Positions 14,072 to 23,008 of a stretch of DNA of 38,284 bases are shown here, piece by piece (within the stretch, counting starts at the first letter, position 1; each line of letters starts with the position of its first letter). The notes beneath the pieces were generated by a model. That model had not been told where the DNA came from. It saw only the letters and a program-made list of their open reading frames with translations, and made no database searches. Made by a program: the position numbers and the translations under genes. The stretch comes from a virus: the IMG/VR virus record IMGVR_UViG_3300006802_000220, positions 1 through 38,284 of that record; one strand, 5' to 3'.

Positions 14072-15358
14072 ATGGCAGACGTAGTACAAAATGTCAAGCT
14101 GAAAATGTCCGTTGATGGGGCGGGGCAGGCTCAATCCGCTATAAACGCCACTGGTGCGGCTATGGACCGCCTTTCAACCGGGGGGATGAAGCGGCTCGGC
14201 ATTTCGATGGGTACTACGAACAACGCCGCTATGAACCTGGGGCGGGTGTTTCAGGATATGCCCTTCGGGATGATGGGTATAGCGAACAACATCGAGCCTC
14301 TTCTGTTCTCCATGCGGAAGTTGAGGGAAGAGGCCGCGGCGACCAGCACGTCCTTCGGGCAGATGGCGTTAGGGTTATTCAAGGGGCCTGCCGCCCTCAC
14401 GCTCGGCTTCTCCCTTCTCTCTGCGGCGATGGTCGGAGTCCCTATGCTTCTCCGGAATATCGGGAATGAGGCAGATAGTACGGCGACAAAGATGCAGTCC
14501 TTGAGCGATAGGCTTATCAAGTTAGGGTTGGGTATCCCATCGCTTGAGCTTGCCAAAGAGCGGAAGAACCTCCAGAGTGTAGAGGCCGAACTCCAAACCG
14601 CAAGGATGGGAACGGGTAAGGCGAAGTCCTTGATCGGGACGATGGCCCTCCCCTTCACTATCCCCGGACTGCCGCAAGTGAATCAAACGGAGGCCGCAGA
14701 TCAAAGCGTCATCCTCGCATTGGAGGAAAAGCGTGTATCAATCCTTGAGCGGATCAACATGCTTGAGGCGGCTATTGCACAGTCCACAGCAAGGCAGGCG
14801 CAGAACAAGGCCGCGGTGAGTTTCGGTGTGCCAGCCCCGGTTCCCGATGCTCAGGTTTTCACGCCGGTCCGGTTCGGTGCAAGTACACCGGGGAGATTTT
14901 CCTTCCCATCGGCTAACGGTGGGAGATCCGGCCTTCCTGCAGGGGCTATCGGGGCGCAGGAGTCTGTCATGCAGGATGCCCGCGGGCTTCAGTCCGGCCT
15001 CAATCCCATCTGGATGGGTATAGGCGGGTCGATCAGCACATATATCGGCGGGGCGTTCCGCAGGGTCTTTGGTGAGGCGCAGAGCCTCGCGGCTGATTTG
15101 TTCAGCGCAATCCTCGGAGGGCTGGTGCAGTTCGGAATTGCCGCGGGGATTACAGCTATTACGGGCGGTGCGGGTGGGGTTGCGGCGGTTCCCTTACTTA
15201 CTGGTGCGCCGGTTTCACCTGGGAGAGTCGCCACTGGGACTCAGCGAGGGAGCAGACGTTCTGCTCCACCTGTTCAGGTGTACGGTACAATCTCAGGCTC
15301 CGACATTCTGATCTCCAACCAGAGGGCGGCTACGTTGCGGAGGCGGTTCACGGTCTAA
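14072..15358 (+). CDS. Tape measure protein
   Basis: 428 residues, starting ATG 14072. The N-terminal region carries 'VFQDMPFGMMGIANNIEPLL', a motif I know from tape measure proteins of Bacteroidota phages. Several hydrophobic Ala/Gly helices (about 105-130 and 305-385) and a Gly/Ser/Pro-rich linker follow, and the C-terminus has I-S-G-S-D-I-L-I-S-N-Q. Tail length is set by this protein at about 0.15 nm per residue, so a short tail (around 60-65 nm) is implied. It immediately follows the chaperone pair, as expected. Confidence 0.85.
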   Translation: MADVVQNVKLKMSVDGAGQAQSAINATGAAMDRLSTGGMKRLGISMGTTNNAAMNLGRVFQDMPFGMMGIANNIEPLLFSMRKLREEAAATSTSFGQMALGLFKGPAALTLGFSLLSAAMVGVPMLLRNIGNEADSTATKMQSLSDRLIKLGLGIPSLELAKERKNLQSVEAELQTARMGTGKAKSLIGTMALPFTIPGLPQVNQTEAADQSVILALEEKRVSILERINMLEAAIAQSTARQAQNKAAVSFGVPAPVPDAQVFTPVRFGASTPGRFSFPSANGGRSGLPAGAIGAQESVMQDARGLQSGLNPIWMGIGGSISTYIGGAFRRVFGEAQSLAADLFSAILGGLVQFGIAAGITAITGGAGGVAAVPLLTGAPVSPGRVATGTQRGSRRSAPPVQVYGTISGSDILISNQRAATLRRRFTV

Positions 15359-16752
15359 TGGCTATCCCGACCTACTACTCTTACGACCTCGGTACGGTAA
15401 CAGTCCCGGCGGGGAGTCTGGAGATCAAGCTACATTGTGAGGTATCAAGTCTCACGATACCTGATGGGATAGCGCGGACACTCCGGTTCCCCGACTTCAT
15501 CACTGAGCGGTACGTCATCACTGATGACGGGTCGGAGATGCAGAACACCAACGCGGAGTTCATAGAAGATTACTCTGAATACACGCAGGGGTTCTGGTTC
15601 AAGGTATTGACCGCAGGACACGCCGAACTTCAACTGCTTCTCGATGAGGGGGCCGGGGAAACGAGCTTCTTCTGGGGGAGGGTTATCGAGTTCGATAGCG
15701 GTTTCGAGGAAGTATCATTGGTGACAAGCAACATCATCCGGCGCGGTTCTTTCCGGCTGGCTGATGCCTTCACCGAACGGCTGAACGACATAACTGCGCT
15801 TGAACTATACAACGAACTGGATAACGCTTCATATTACACCGAGATCTCTAATGACCGGCTTGTGAATATGAAGTACATCTTTTCAGGTATGCTGAAGCTC
15901 GCCTTCGCACAGACAATAGACACGGCGGACATCACGCAGGATGCCGAAGCACTCCAGTATGAGGCCAATTCTGACTGGAGGAGCTTTCTTGATATGTGGG
16001 TATTCACGCAAGCCTTCGCGCTCGGCGTGTGGGGAACACACCCTAATTCATTCAACATCTGGGACGCAGACGGATGGAGCGCGCTTGATATTCTAAGGAT
16101 GATCTGCCGGGAGCATTGTATCTACCCGCGACACACGCAGGCTAATTCATCCGCTGACCACAAGATACAGTTCATAAGCAAGGGGGCAAGCGAGGGGTAC
16201 AGCACCTACATAACCGAGCCGCGGAAACCCTCGTCGAGCATCCTGTACGCTCCGAAGCACCCTACCAGTGTGCGGAACATCTGGATTGAGAGGGGGAACG
16301 GACTGGCGAACGCCATCATCATCGAAGGTGATCTCGTAACCCCCTCAGACGTACCAGACAATACCACATTCGATGTCAACCTCCGTATCGCCTTCAACAC
16401 CGGCGGGTATATGGACTATGTATCCGGTGGAGTTCTCTACAACCAGACCGATTACAGGTACTACGCTAACGGGTGGTCCTCCGGCACGACAACGGCTGAG
16501 TCTGCGGTGGCCCAGTTTATGAACGAGAACTGGGGATCTGTCCCTGCGACGTTGTACGGGTATGAGAGGATCTACCAGGGTATAGGGCTGGATGACGGAA
16601 CAACGGAGGAGCATGTTCACGCACATCTCGGCCCGGATACGTTTATCAGCATCAACGATGGTGTGGCAAGTAAAAACTTCGTGGCGATTGAAGTGGGGAA
16701 GAATCTGGAAACAAACCAACTGAAAGTTATCTGGCGGGAACTCGCAACGTAA
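15358..16752 (+). CDS. Baseplate/distal tail protein
   Basis: 464 residues, ATG overlapping the tape measure stop (TAATG). Position after the tape measure and before the tail tube candidate suggests a distal-tail or hub protein. It is mostly beta-strand with Trp-rich N-terminal third and middle ('SDWRSFLDMWVFTQAFALGV'), and later strands such as I-I-I-E-G-D-L-V-T. No enzymatic motif is visible. It is not a known lysozyme hub. Function by position only. Confidence 0.55.
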   Translation: MAIPTYYSYDLGTVTVPAGSLEIKLHCEVSSLTIPDGIARTLRFPDFITERYVITDDGSEMQNTNAEFIEDYSEYTQGFWFKVLTAGHAELQLLLDEGAGETSFFWGRVIEFDSGFEEVSLVTSNIIRRGSFRLADAFTERLNDITALELYNELDNASYYTEISNDRLVNMKYIFSGMLKLAFAQTIDTADITQDAEALQYEANSDWRSFLDMWVFTQAFALGVWGTHPNSFNIWDADGWSALDILRMICREHCIYPRHTQANSSADHKIQFISKGASEGYSTYITEPRKPSSSILYAPKHPTSVRNIWIERGNGLANAIIIEGDLVTPSDVPDNTTFDVNLRIAFNTGGYMDYVSGGVLYNQTDYRYYANGWSSGTTTAESAVAQFMNENWGSVPATLYGYERIYQGIGLDDGTTEEHVHAHLGPDTFISINDGVASKNFVAIEVGKNLETNQLKVIWRELAT

Positions 16753-16792
16753 GACGCAGGACATAGGAAAGCAGTTCGCTATCAAAACACTT

Positions 16793-16823
16793 GAGGCGGA
16801 GCCACAACAGGCTTCGCCTCTTT
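16793..16823 (+). terminator. Terminator-like hairpin before the putative major tail gene
   Basis: GAGGCGGAGCC (16793-16803) pairs with GGCTTCGCCTC (16810-16820), 11 pairs including one G-T, loop ACAACA. A TTTC tail is short, so it may be a weak terminator or a 3' stability hairpin. It lies just upstream of the next gene's ribosome site. Confidence 0.6.
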
Positions 16824-16843
16824 CGCTTCAAAGGAGACAATAA

Positions 16844-17767
16844 ATGGCATTTGCAGACAGTAAATCTTCCATCCTGACCGCCGGGATTTCTACCGTCAAG
16901 GTGAAGATCGCAGGGGATGCGGCTTACTACTCCATCCCCTATCTCACAGACGAAAGCACTCTGGAGGTGACGCAGATTTCATCCCAGAATGACCCGAAGC
17001 AGAGAGAGTACGGGTTGGCCTTTATGGTCAATATCAGGGCGGTCACGAGGGCGACTGACATCACCAACATGATAAAAGTCCTCCCGGAATTTGCGACAGC
17101 GAACGTCTTTGTCAAGGCCGACTGTATCAACGGGACGAAGTTCTACTCTGAGGACATCAACGCTACTACCGGATACATGGGGTGTACCGCCGAACTGATA
17201 AACGACGGGGATACCGACCGGGAGCGCAGGGTGGAGTTCAACTTCATGATGGCGGTAACAGCGGCAGAGTTCCAGACAGCGATCACCGGCTCAACGGCTG
17301 ACGGTACGCAGGCGGGCGGGGATGCCATCAACGAGTTCGCTTCCCTTGTCATATCCGACATCACCCCGGCGAGGATCGAGAGATTCGATATGAAGGAAAC
17401 GTCCTCCGGTACATGGGATGACGTTATCCGGAACCTGAGAGAAGGAACCTTCAGGGCGTCCCTCAGAGGGGAGTCGGATTCACGGAAACGGGTCAGGCCA
17501 AACCGATTCAGGATTGACTTCTCGGTTCGGTACATGCAGGCTTCATCGACCGAAGTGGCTCTCATTGACAACTACGCTACAAGGGAAAACGACTACCGCA
17601 TTTCGTTCCCCGATGGGTATGTGACGCTGAACGATAACTGCGGGATCAACTTCCGGTGGAATGTGGAGGGATCGGTCGACCAGAACGCATATATCACCAT
17701 AACGGGTGGCGGGGTAGTCCAGCCTTCAGCGTTTGCCGCCCTCTTTACAACGGGGAGTCCGGCGTAA
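16844..17767 (+). CDS. Putative major tail tube protein
   Basis: 307 residues, strong AAGGAGACAATAA before ATG 16844. Beta-rich with V-K-V-K-I-A-G-D-A-A-Y-Y and a repeat-like pair of strands, then 'GYVTLNDNCGINFRWNVEGS', compatible with a tail-tube fold. Tail tube genes are usually upstream of the tape measure; no such candidate is there, and this gene is the best fit, with a dedicated ribosome site and a terminator on its 5' side. The assignment is by elimination. Confidence 0.5.
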   Translation: MAFADSKSSILTAGISTVKVKIAGDAAYYSIPYLTDESTLEVTQISSQNDPKQREYGLAFMVNIRAVTRATDITNMIKVLPEFATANVFVKADCINGTKFYSEDINATTGYMGCTAELINDGDTDRERRVEFNFMMAVTAAEFQTAITGSTADGTQAGGDAINEFASLVISDITPARIERFDMKETSSGTWDDVIRNLREGTFRASLRGESDSRKRVRPNRFRIDFSVRYMQASSTEVALIDNYATRENDYRISFPDGYVTLNDNCGINFRWNVEGSVDQNAYITITGGGVVQPSAFAALFTTGSPA

Positions 17768-18604
17768 TTGGATAGCATCGTTCTGTGCAAGGATACGCTT
17801 ACGGTCGAGGACTGCGAGGATGCCTGGACCGCAGGGACGAATGTTACCGCTAACCTCGACACTACGGACTACATGAAGGGTGCGGGGTCGGCGGAACTTG
17901 TAGTTGACGCGGCGGCTACCGCGGGTCAGGTTCTGGGGTATGAAGATATCACCTCCGTTGACCTGTCGGGGTATGATACCGCCATCCTCTGGGTGAAGTC
18001 AACGGTCGCTCTTTCTGCCGGGGATCTGGACTTCCTCGTTGACAACACCTCCGGGTGCGCTTCACCTATCGAGTCCATCGACATCCCCGCCATCAGCGCG
18101 AATACATGGACGAGGGTACAGCTTACTCTCGCCTCTCCGGGGAGCCTCACGGCGGTTATATCCGTGGGGGTGAAGATGATCGTTGATAAGGGAGCGTTCA
18201 CGCTCAACATCGATGATGTGGTATTCTGCAACGCCAAGAGCTACGACATCCTCGGTATCAAGGGGCTGGATGACCCTGAGCATATCTACCGCTGGCCCAA
18301 TCTGCGGGAGAGGCTTCTGGACGGGAGCCATTACAAGAAGGATTCTCGTTTCGGTCGGGTTGTGACGGTGCAATTCTACCCGATAACGACAGAGGCGAAC
18401 AGAACATGGCTGATGAAGGCCCTGATGGATGACTCCATACGGATACTCTACTCGAATGATGAGATCGAGGGGGTCGATGGGTTGGATGAGGAGAGTGAGC
18501 TTCAATGGGTTGACAACATAGACTTTCTGCACTCGGCAATCATACAGTGGCGGGAGAAAGAGCCGCTCTGGTCCAGCACAAAGGTTCCCCCTTCATGGTC
18601 ATAA
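17768..18604 (+). CDS. Tail protein with N-terminal carbohydrate-binding jelly-roll-like domain
   Basis: 278 residues from TTG 17768, immediately after a TAA. Residues about 12-150 have the look of a CBM-type beta sandwich: V-E-D-C-E-D-A-W at the start, 'AGSAELVVDAAATAGQVLGY', then L-S-G-Y-D-T-A-I-L-W-V-K, W-T-R-V-Q-L-T-L and I-D-D-V-V-F at the end. Residues 160-278 are a different tail domain ('FGRVVTVQFYPITTEANRTW'). A sugar-binding module fused to a tail protein would help the virion hold host or matrix glycans. Confidence 0.55.
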   Translation: MDSIVLCKDTLTVEDCEDAWTAGTNVTANLDTTDYMKGAGSAELVVDAAATAGQVLGYEDITSVDLSGYDTAILWVKSTVALSAGDLDFLVDNTSGCASPIESIDIPAISANTWTRVQLTLASPGSLTAVISVGVKMIVDKGAFTLNIDDVVFCNAKSYDILGIKGLDDPEHIYRWPNLRERLLDGSHYKKDSRFGRVVTVQFYPITTEANRTWLMKALMDDSIRILYSNDEIEGVDGLDEESELQWVDNIDFLHSAIIQWREKEPLWSSTKVPPSWS

Positions 18605-19227
18605 GGCACTGGGTACGGTCTGACGAACGCAGGCCGATAGACTTCGACTTTGACGGTGTTCTGCACGATGACGAGAGCATCTCATCGCATCAGAAAACAA
18701 TCTACGTCACCACGGATGACAGTAAGGCCGATGTAGCGTCAACCGTGATTGATGCGGGGGTGGTAGTCGGGAAGAAGGTCAGGCTTGTGTTCCACAATAT
18801 GACGCATGGTAAGACCTATCATCTGACGGTACGGGCCGTGACATCTTCGGGGAACAAGTACACCAAAACCGCGCTGATACAATGCGGGAAGTACGGGGTG
18901 GTGCATGAGATTCTGCCGACCAGCGGCAGACACTCCTATGAGTTGGACTTCGGTAACGAACTACCGGCAAGCGTCACCATCGACGGTGACAACTCGGTCT
19001 ATTCGGCCTACGATGTTACCGACCTTTCAACCGATGTGATCGGGAGCCTGAAGGCAGGACATCTGGCGTTGAACAACAAGCTCAGGATATATCTGGAGAA
19101 CGGGACGAAGGACGCTACCTATCTGGTTCACGTTCTGGCAAAGACCGGGGATGACACCGACTTCGGGGAAACGTCTGTGGATTATCTGGTCGGCAGGACA
19201 CTGATCGTAAGGTGCAAGGAATTATGA
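18595..19227 (+). CDS. Tail protein, beta-rich
   Basis: 210 residues from ATG 18595, chosen over an upstream GTG at 18547 because it minimises overlap with the previous gene; AAAGG lies upstream. Strands such as K-T-I-Y-V-T-T-D-D, V-R-L-V-F-H-N-M and Y-L-V-G-R-T-L-I-V-R-C near the C-terminus, and two similar halves, suggest a tandem beta-sandwich tail or baseplate element. It stands between the CBM-type tail protein and the fibre, so it could link fibre to tail. Confidence 0.5.
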   Translation: MVIRHWVRSDERRPIDFDFDGVLHDDESISSHQKTIYVTTDDSKADVASTVIDAGVVVGKKVRLVFHNMTHGKTYHLTVRAVTSSGNKYTKTALIQCGKYGVVHEILPTSGRHSYELDFGNELPASVTIDGDNSVYSAYDVTDLSTDVIGSLKAGHLALNNKLRIYLENGTKDATYLVHVLAKTGDDTDFGETSVDYLVGRTLIVRCKEL

Positions 19228-22200
19228 GAAAACTGATTGCGTTTCTGTTGCTTCTCCCGTCGCTTGCGCTTTCCCAGGTAGTGAACAGGGGAACGATATA
19301 CACGGGTATCTACCCCGTGAGGGTGGAGAACTCGGACTCGGCCTTTGTTGAGGTTCTTACTCAGCAGGGCGGGAAAGCGGTGGACTTCATCATCCCCTTT
19401 GATAAGTCTACCGCCGATTCTATGCGTATCTCGGTGCGCTTCTCCACCAATTCAGCCGGCCCGGATACGATCAGATGGAGGAATAACGGCTCAACCCACG
19501 CTGTCAATATCGCGAGCGCGGCTGTTCAGGACACGCAATTTACGAGCGCGTGGCTGTATGTGGGTGATATTGCTTCGGCTGATACCTTCGCGCTCTACGG
19601 TAAGAGTATGACCGCTCGGGGGGACATCGACATCTACTTTGCAAGCTATGAGCTTCTTGACCTTTCACCCGGTGGTGGTGGGTCAACGGAGACAACAACC
19701 GTCAAAGAAGGCGGGGCTTCGGTTGGTACGGCGAATGACGGGACTTTCGACTTCGGTGCAGGGTTCGATGTAACGGAATCACCCGCCGATGAGTTCAACA
19801 TTGTCCTTGACTACACGGAAGATCCGCCGAGCATAGACGCTCTGGCCGGCGAGATTGCGGGCGTAACCTCTGACGGTGACACGCTGAAGGTCCAGTTGGG
19901 TACGTCCTTGAACGCCATAGACCTTGAGGTCAACAACTCTACGGTGTTCTCTGTCGATACCGTCGGAAATATCACGGCGAACAACATATCAGGGACCAAC
20001 ACTGGCGACGAAGCCCTTTCCACTTCAAGTGCGGGGCTTACAGTCTCAGACCATGCTGTTGACCTGAACGGGTCGCAGTTGTTTGTCGCTGATGCGGACA
20101 CGGTGAAGTTCCAGCTTGGAGTATCCGATACTGTGTTCGCCATTGAAATAAATAACCAAACGAAACTCTGGGCCGATTCAACCGGGAAGCTGGAAATCGT
20201 TGATGACTTTACGGCGGGCGGGAACATCACCGCTACGGGGAATGTCTCCGGGTCTAACCTTATCGGTACGAACACGGGCGACCAGACGATAACAACGGCG
20301 AGCGCGGGGATTGACATCACCGGGGCAGACCAGGTTGACCTTGACGTTACTCCGTCCTCCGGGAGTGCCACGCTCATACAGGAAGAAGATGCTTTACAGG
20401 TGAAGTACACCTCACCTTTGACTGAGGGGGCATCCGGCCTTGCCCTAAACCAGAACGCAGGGACGGATATTACCGCAGACCTTGAGGAAGAGGCTCATGC
20501 TTCTGAGCATCAGGACGGGGGAGCCGATGAGATTAACCTTCAGGGCTTGGATGCAATCTCTGACGGTGACACGCTGAAGATTCGACTGAACACCGACCTC
20601 TACGGGATAGACTACGAGGTGAACGATACGAGGGTCTTTGGTGTCGATACCGTCGGGAACATCGTTGCCAACAACGTCCTCGGAGTCCGGCAGAACGACT
20701 TTCAGGTATTCACATCCTACACGGACAGCGTACACGCCTCTGAATACGCCGAGATTGACACGACCAATAAGATATTGAAGCTGAACGGGCAGGCATCTCA
20801 AGGCGGACGCATTGGGCTTCAGGAGGACTCGGACAACGGGACGAACTTCACGGGGTTTGAGGCTCCCGCTTCTCTTGCGGGGAATATCCTCTATACCCTG
20901 CCCTCGGCAGGGGGGAGTGCCGGACAGGTCTTACACTGGACGGCGGGGAATATCCTTACGTGGGATACCGACGATACGGGTGGTGGTGGTATGACTGTTC
21001 AGGAGGGGGGAACGAACGTATCTGCATCCCCAAATTACCTGACCTTCAACCCCACCAGCTTCAACATTACAGACGCTACTGTTGCGGATTCGGTCGAGGT
21101 GGCGATTGCTGATATATACCTCCTCATCAACGGTGATGCCGTGACGGGGAACCTTGACTTCAACGACGGGACGGGCGACACGCCGAAGATACTCTTCACT
21201 CCCCAAACAGGTACGGCTTGGCAGATTTACGCCGAAGATACCGACGATGATCTCCAGATAACTACCAACACGGGAACCACCGAAACGATAGATATTGTCA
21301 ACGCTGGTGCTGGTGTTGTCGATGTGACGATTGACGGGACTATCACAGCGGGGAACGTATCGGGTACGAACACAGGAGATGAGACCCTTTCAACCTCAAG
21401 CGCAGGGCTGGATGTATCGGACCATGTAATTGATATCGACGTAACGCCGGGAACGGGGGCGGCCTCTCTTGCACAAACAGATGATGCGCTCCAGTTCGCG
21501 TATTCTGCGACGCTGGCCGCTGACCCCGCGATGAACTCCCTGAATACCATGATGGGAGCAAACGGGATTCTATTTGAGGGTACAACGGCAGATGGCATCG
21601 AGGGACTTCTCAGGTGGCCTACCATCACCTCATCGGATAAGACGATAACACTCTCAGACAATACGGGTACGGTTGTCCTCCACGGTGCGGCGGTTACTGA
21701 TGTTGCTGGTACTGGGCTTGCTGTCTCAGGGACTACGCTGAACTTCGCCGCGAACGAGGCGTTGGGCGACCTCACATGGTACACGGGCGCACAACAGAAC
21801 AGAACGTGGACATACGCCGTTACTGGGACTGACCCCGTTATCAAGTTCAGTTCAGATTCCGTCAACGTAACGACAGGGACTCTGAGAGAAGCCAATAACC
21901 GCGTAATGACGACCTTCACCAAGAGCCTCCTTGTGGAAAGCCCAGTGGCCGGAGATTCGATGCTCGCCTTCGGTCCCTTCCCCTATGCGGTAACGGTGGA
22001 CTCTGTGAGGGCGGTGCTTGACGGTGCTGGCGGAGTGGATACCGATACCTTGACCTTCATGATTAAACACGCCACAAACTTCGGGCAGTTGGGGGAGAAC
22101 GGGACAAGTGCTGATTCGTTATTCTCTACCGCTCAGGCGGTGGATGATTTCACGACAGGGGAGAGGTTTTCGACATTCCAAGACCCCACGATTCCGGCTG

Positions 22201-22283
22201 ACAGGTGGATAGGTATGTATATCGCAACTCAGAACGGGACGGTTGAGAAGCTGTTGGTGACACTCTACATGAGGCGTGATTGA
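19224..22283 (+). CDS. Long tail fibre with N-terminal signal peptide and SGTNTGD repeats
   Basis: 1019 residues from ATG 19224 (ATGA overlap). The N-terminus MRKLIAFLLLLPSLALSQ is a clear signal peptide. The body has repeated modules: S-D-G-D-T-L-K (twice), I-S-G-T-N-T-G-D-E-A-L-S-T-S-S, I-G-T-N-T-G-D-Q-T-I and V-S-G-T-N-T-G-D-E-T-L. A fibre motif typical of phages also occurs ('TGFEAPASLAGNILYTLPSA' with G-Q-V-L-H-W). Such modules are trimeric fibre shaft and receptor-binding parts. A signal peptide on a fibre is odd, since tails assemble in the cytoplasm. Confidence 0.78.
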   Translation: MRKLIAFLLLLPSLALSQVVNRGTIYTGIYPVRVENSDSAFVEVLTQQGGKAVDFIIPFDKSTADSMRISVRFSTNSAGPDTIRWRNNGSTHAVNIASAAVQDTQFTSAWLYVGDIASADTFALYGKSMTARGDIDIYFASYELLDLSPGGGGSTETTTVKEGGASVGTANDGTFDFGAGFDVTESPADEFNIVLDYTEDPPSIDALAGEIAGVTSDGDTLKVQLGTSLNAIDLEVNNSTVFSVDTVGNITANNISGTNTGDEALSTSSAGLTVSDHAVDLNGSQLFVADADTVKFQLGVSDTVFAIEINNQTKLWADSTGKLEIVDDFTAGGNITATGNVSGSNLIGTNTGDQTITTASAGIDITGADQVDLDVTPSSGSATLIQEEDALQVKYTSPLTEGASGLALNQNAGTDITADLEEEAHASEHQDGGADEINLQGLDAISDGDTLKIRLNTDLYGIDYEVNDTRVFGVDTVGNIVANNVLGVRQNDFQVFTSYTDSVHASEYAEIDTTNKILKLNGQASQGGRIGLQEDSDNGTNFTGFEAPASLAGNILYTLPSAGGSAGQVLHWTAGNILTWDTDDTGGGGMTVQEGGTNVSASPNYLTFNPTSFNITDATVADSVEVAIADIYLLINGDAVTGNLDFNDGTGDTPKILFTPQTGTAWQIYAEDTDDDLQITTNTGTTETIDIVNAGAGVVDVTIDGTITAGNVSGTNTGDETLSTSSAGLDVSDHVIDIDVTPGTGAASLAQTDDALQFAYSATLAADPAMNSLNTMMGANGILFEGTTADGIEGLLRWPTITSSDKTITLSDNTGTVVLHGAAVTDVAGTGLAVSGTTLNFAANEALGDLTWYTGAQQNRTWTYAVTGTDPVIKFSSDSVNVTTGTLREANNRVMTTFTKSLLVESPVAGDSMLAFGPFPYAVTVDSVRAVLDGAGGVDTDTLTFMIKHATNFGQLGENGTSADSLFSTAQAVDDFTTGERFSTFQDPTIPADRWIGMYIATQNGTVEKLLVTLYMRRD
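19868..20579 (+). repeat. Duplicated fibre module at DNA level
   Basis: The 22-base string beginning CTCTGACGGTGACACG occurs at 19868-19889 and again at 20558-20579. In both copies a diverged GTCGATACCGTCGG segment follows about 75 bases later, matching the repeated protein modules of the fibre. This suggests growth of the fibre by in-frame duplication. Confidence 0.7.
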
Positions 22284-23008
22284 AGCTGATTAAAATAACG
22301 GCACTCCTTGTTTTATTCTGCGGGAGCGCCAATGCTCAGGTCGCCTTCGATGCGTTTGCGGACACAACCAACTTCGCAACTGGAGACTTCACCTGGACTC
22401 ACACTCCGGTAGGCACACCGAAGGGGGTTGTGGTCTGGGTCTTGGAGGCGAGTACGGCATCGCAGGACGGGGTAAGTGGGGTGACCTACGGCGGTACGGC
22501 GATGACGGAAGTTACCGGAAGTCCGCTACAACACGGAAGCGGTGAGTTCGGGACGGTGCATTGTTTCTTTCTTGGTTCGTCTGTTCCGACTGGTGCTGTT
22601 ACCGTAGCGGTAACAACCTCAAACGCCAACAGCAAGGTTGGGGGAAGCGTAACATTCACGGCTTCGGATGATACTGAGCTTGTTGACGTTGACGCTACCA
22701 TCAATTCAGATTCACAGGAGAACCCGTCTGTAACGCTATCTGCTACAAGCAGAACGGTCTGGGCGGGGATAGGATTCTATTCAGGTCAGAACGCCGTCAC
22801 AGGAATCACCCCGCTTACCAACTGGACAGGCCAGACTGAGGACGACATCGGTACAAAGACGATGGGCATTTACACCTACGATACAATCGGGACGAGCGAT
22901 GTGACGGCTGGCTGGACACAGGGGGCTGATGATGCGGTGATGATTGCCGTACTCGTTGCCGAGGTGGGCGGGGCTTCGCCAGCAAGGAGGGTTATCGTCA
23001 TTGACTAA
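22280..23008 (+). CDS. Secreted-type beta protein of the fibre locus
   Basis: 242 residues from TTG 22280 (TTGA overlap with the fibre stop). MKLIKITALLVLFCGSANA-Q is a signal peptide. The mature part is a beta-rich Thr/Val/Gly protein ('GAVTVAVTTSNANSKVGGSV', 'MTEVTGSPLQHGSGEFG') resembling phage tail/appendage proteins. No enzyme motif. It lies between a fibre and a beta-helix protein, so it may be an exported adhesin or a fibre part. Confidence 0.6.
   Translation: MKLIKITALLVLFCGSANAQVAFDAFADTTNFATGDFTWTHTPVGTPKGVVVWVLEASTASQDGVSGVTYGGTAMTEVTGSPLQHGSGEFGTVHCFFLGSSVPTGAVTVAVTTSNANSKVGGSVTFTASDDTELVDVDATINSDSQENPSVTLSATSRTVWAGIGFYSGQNAVTGITPLTNWTGQTEDDIGTKTMGIYTYDTIGTSDVTAGWTQGADDAVMIAVLVAEVGGASPARRVIVID

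Noticed and set aside
21227-21922. A 231-codon minus-strand frame in the fibre gene
   Set aside because: Val/Ser/Pro repeats are the reverse of the fibre's Thr/Gly-rich repeats; no ribosome site.
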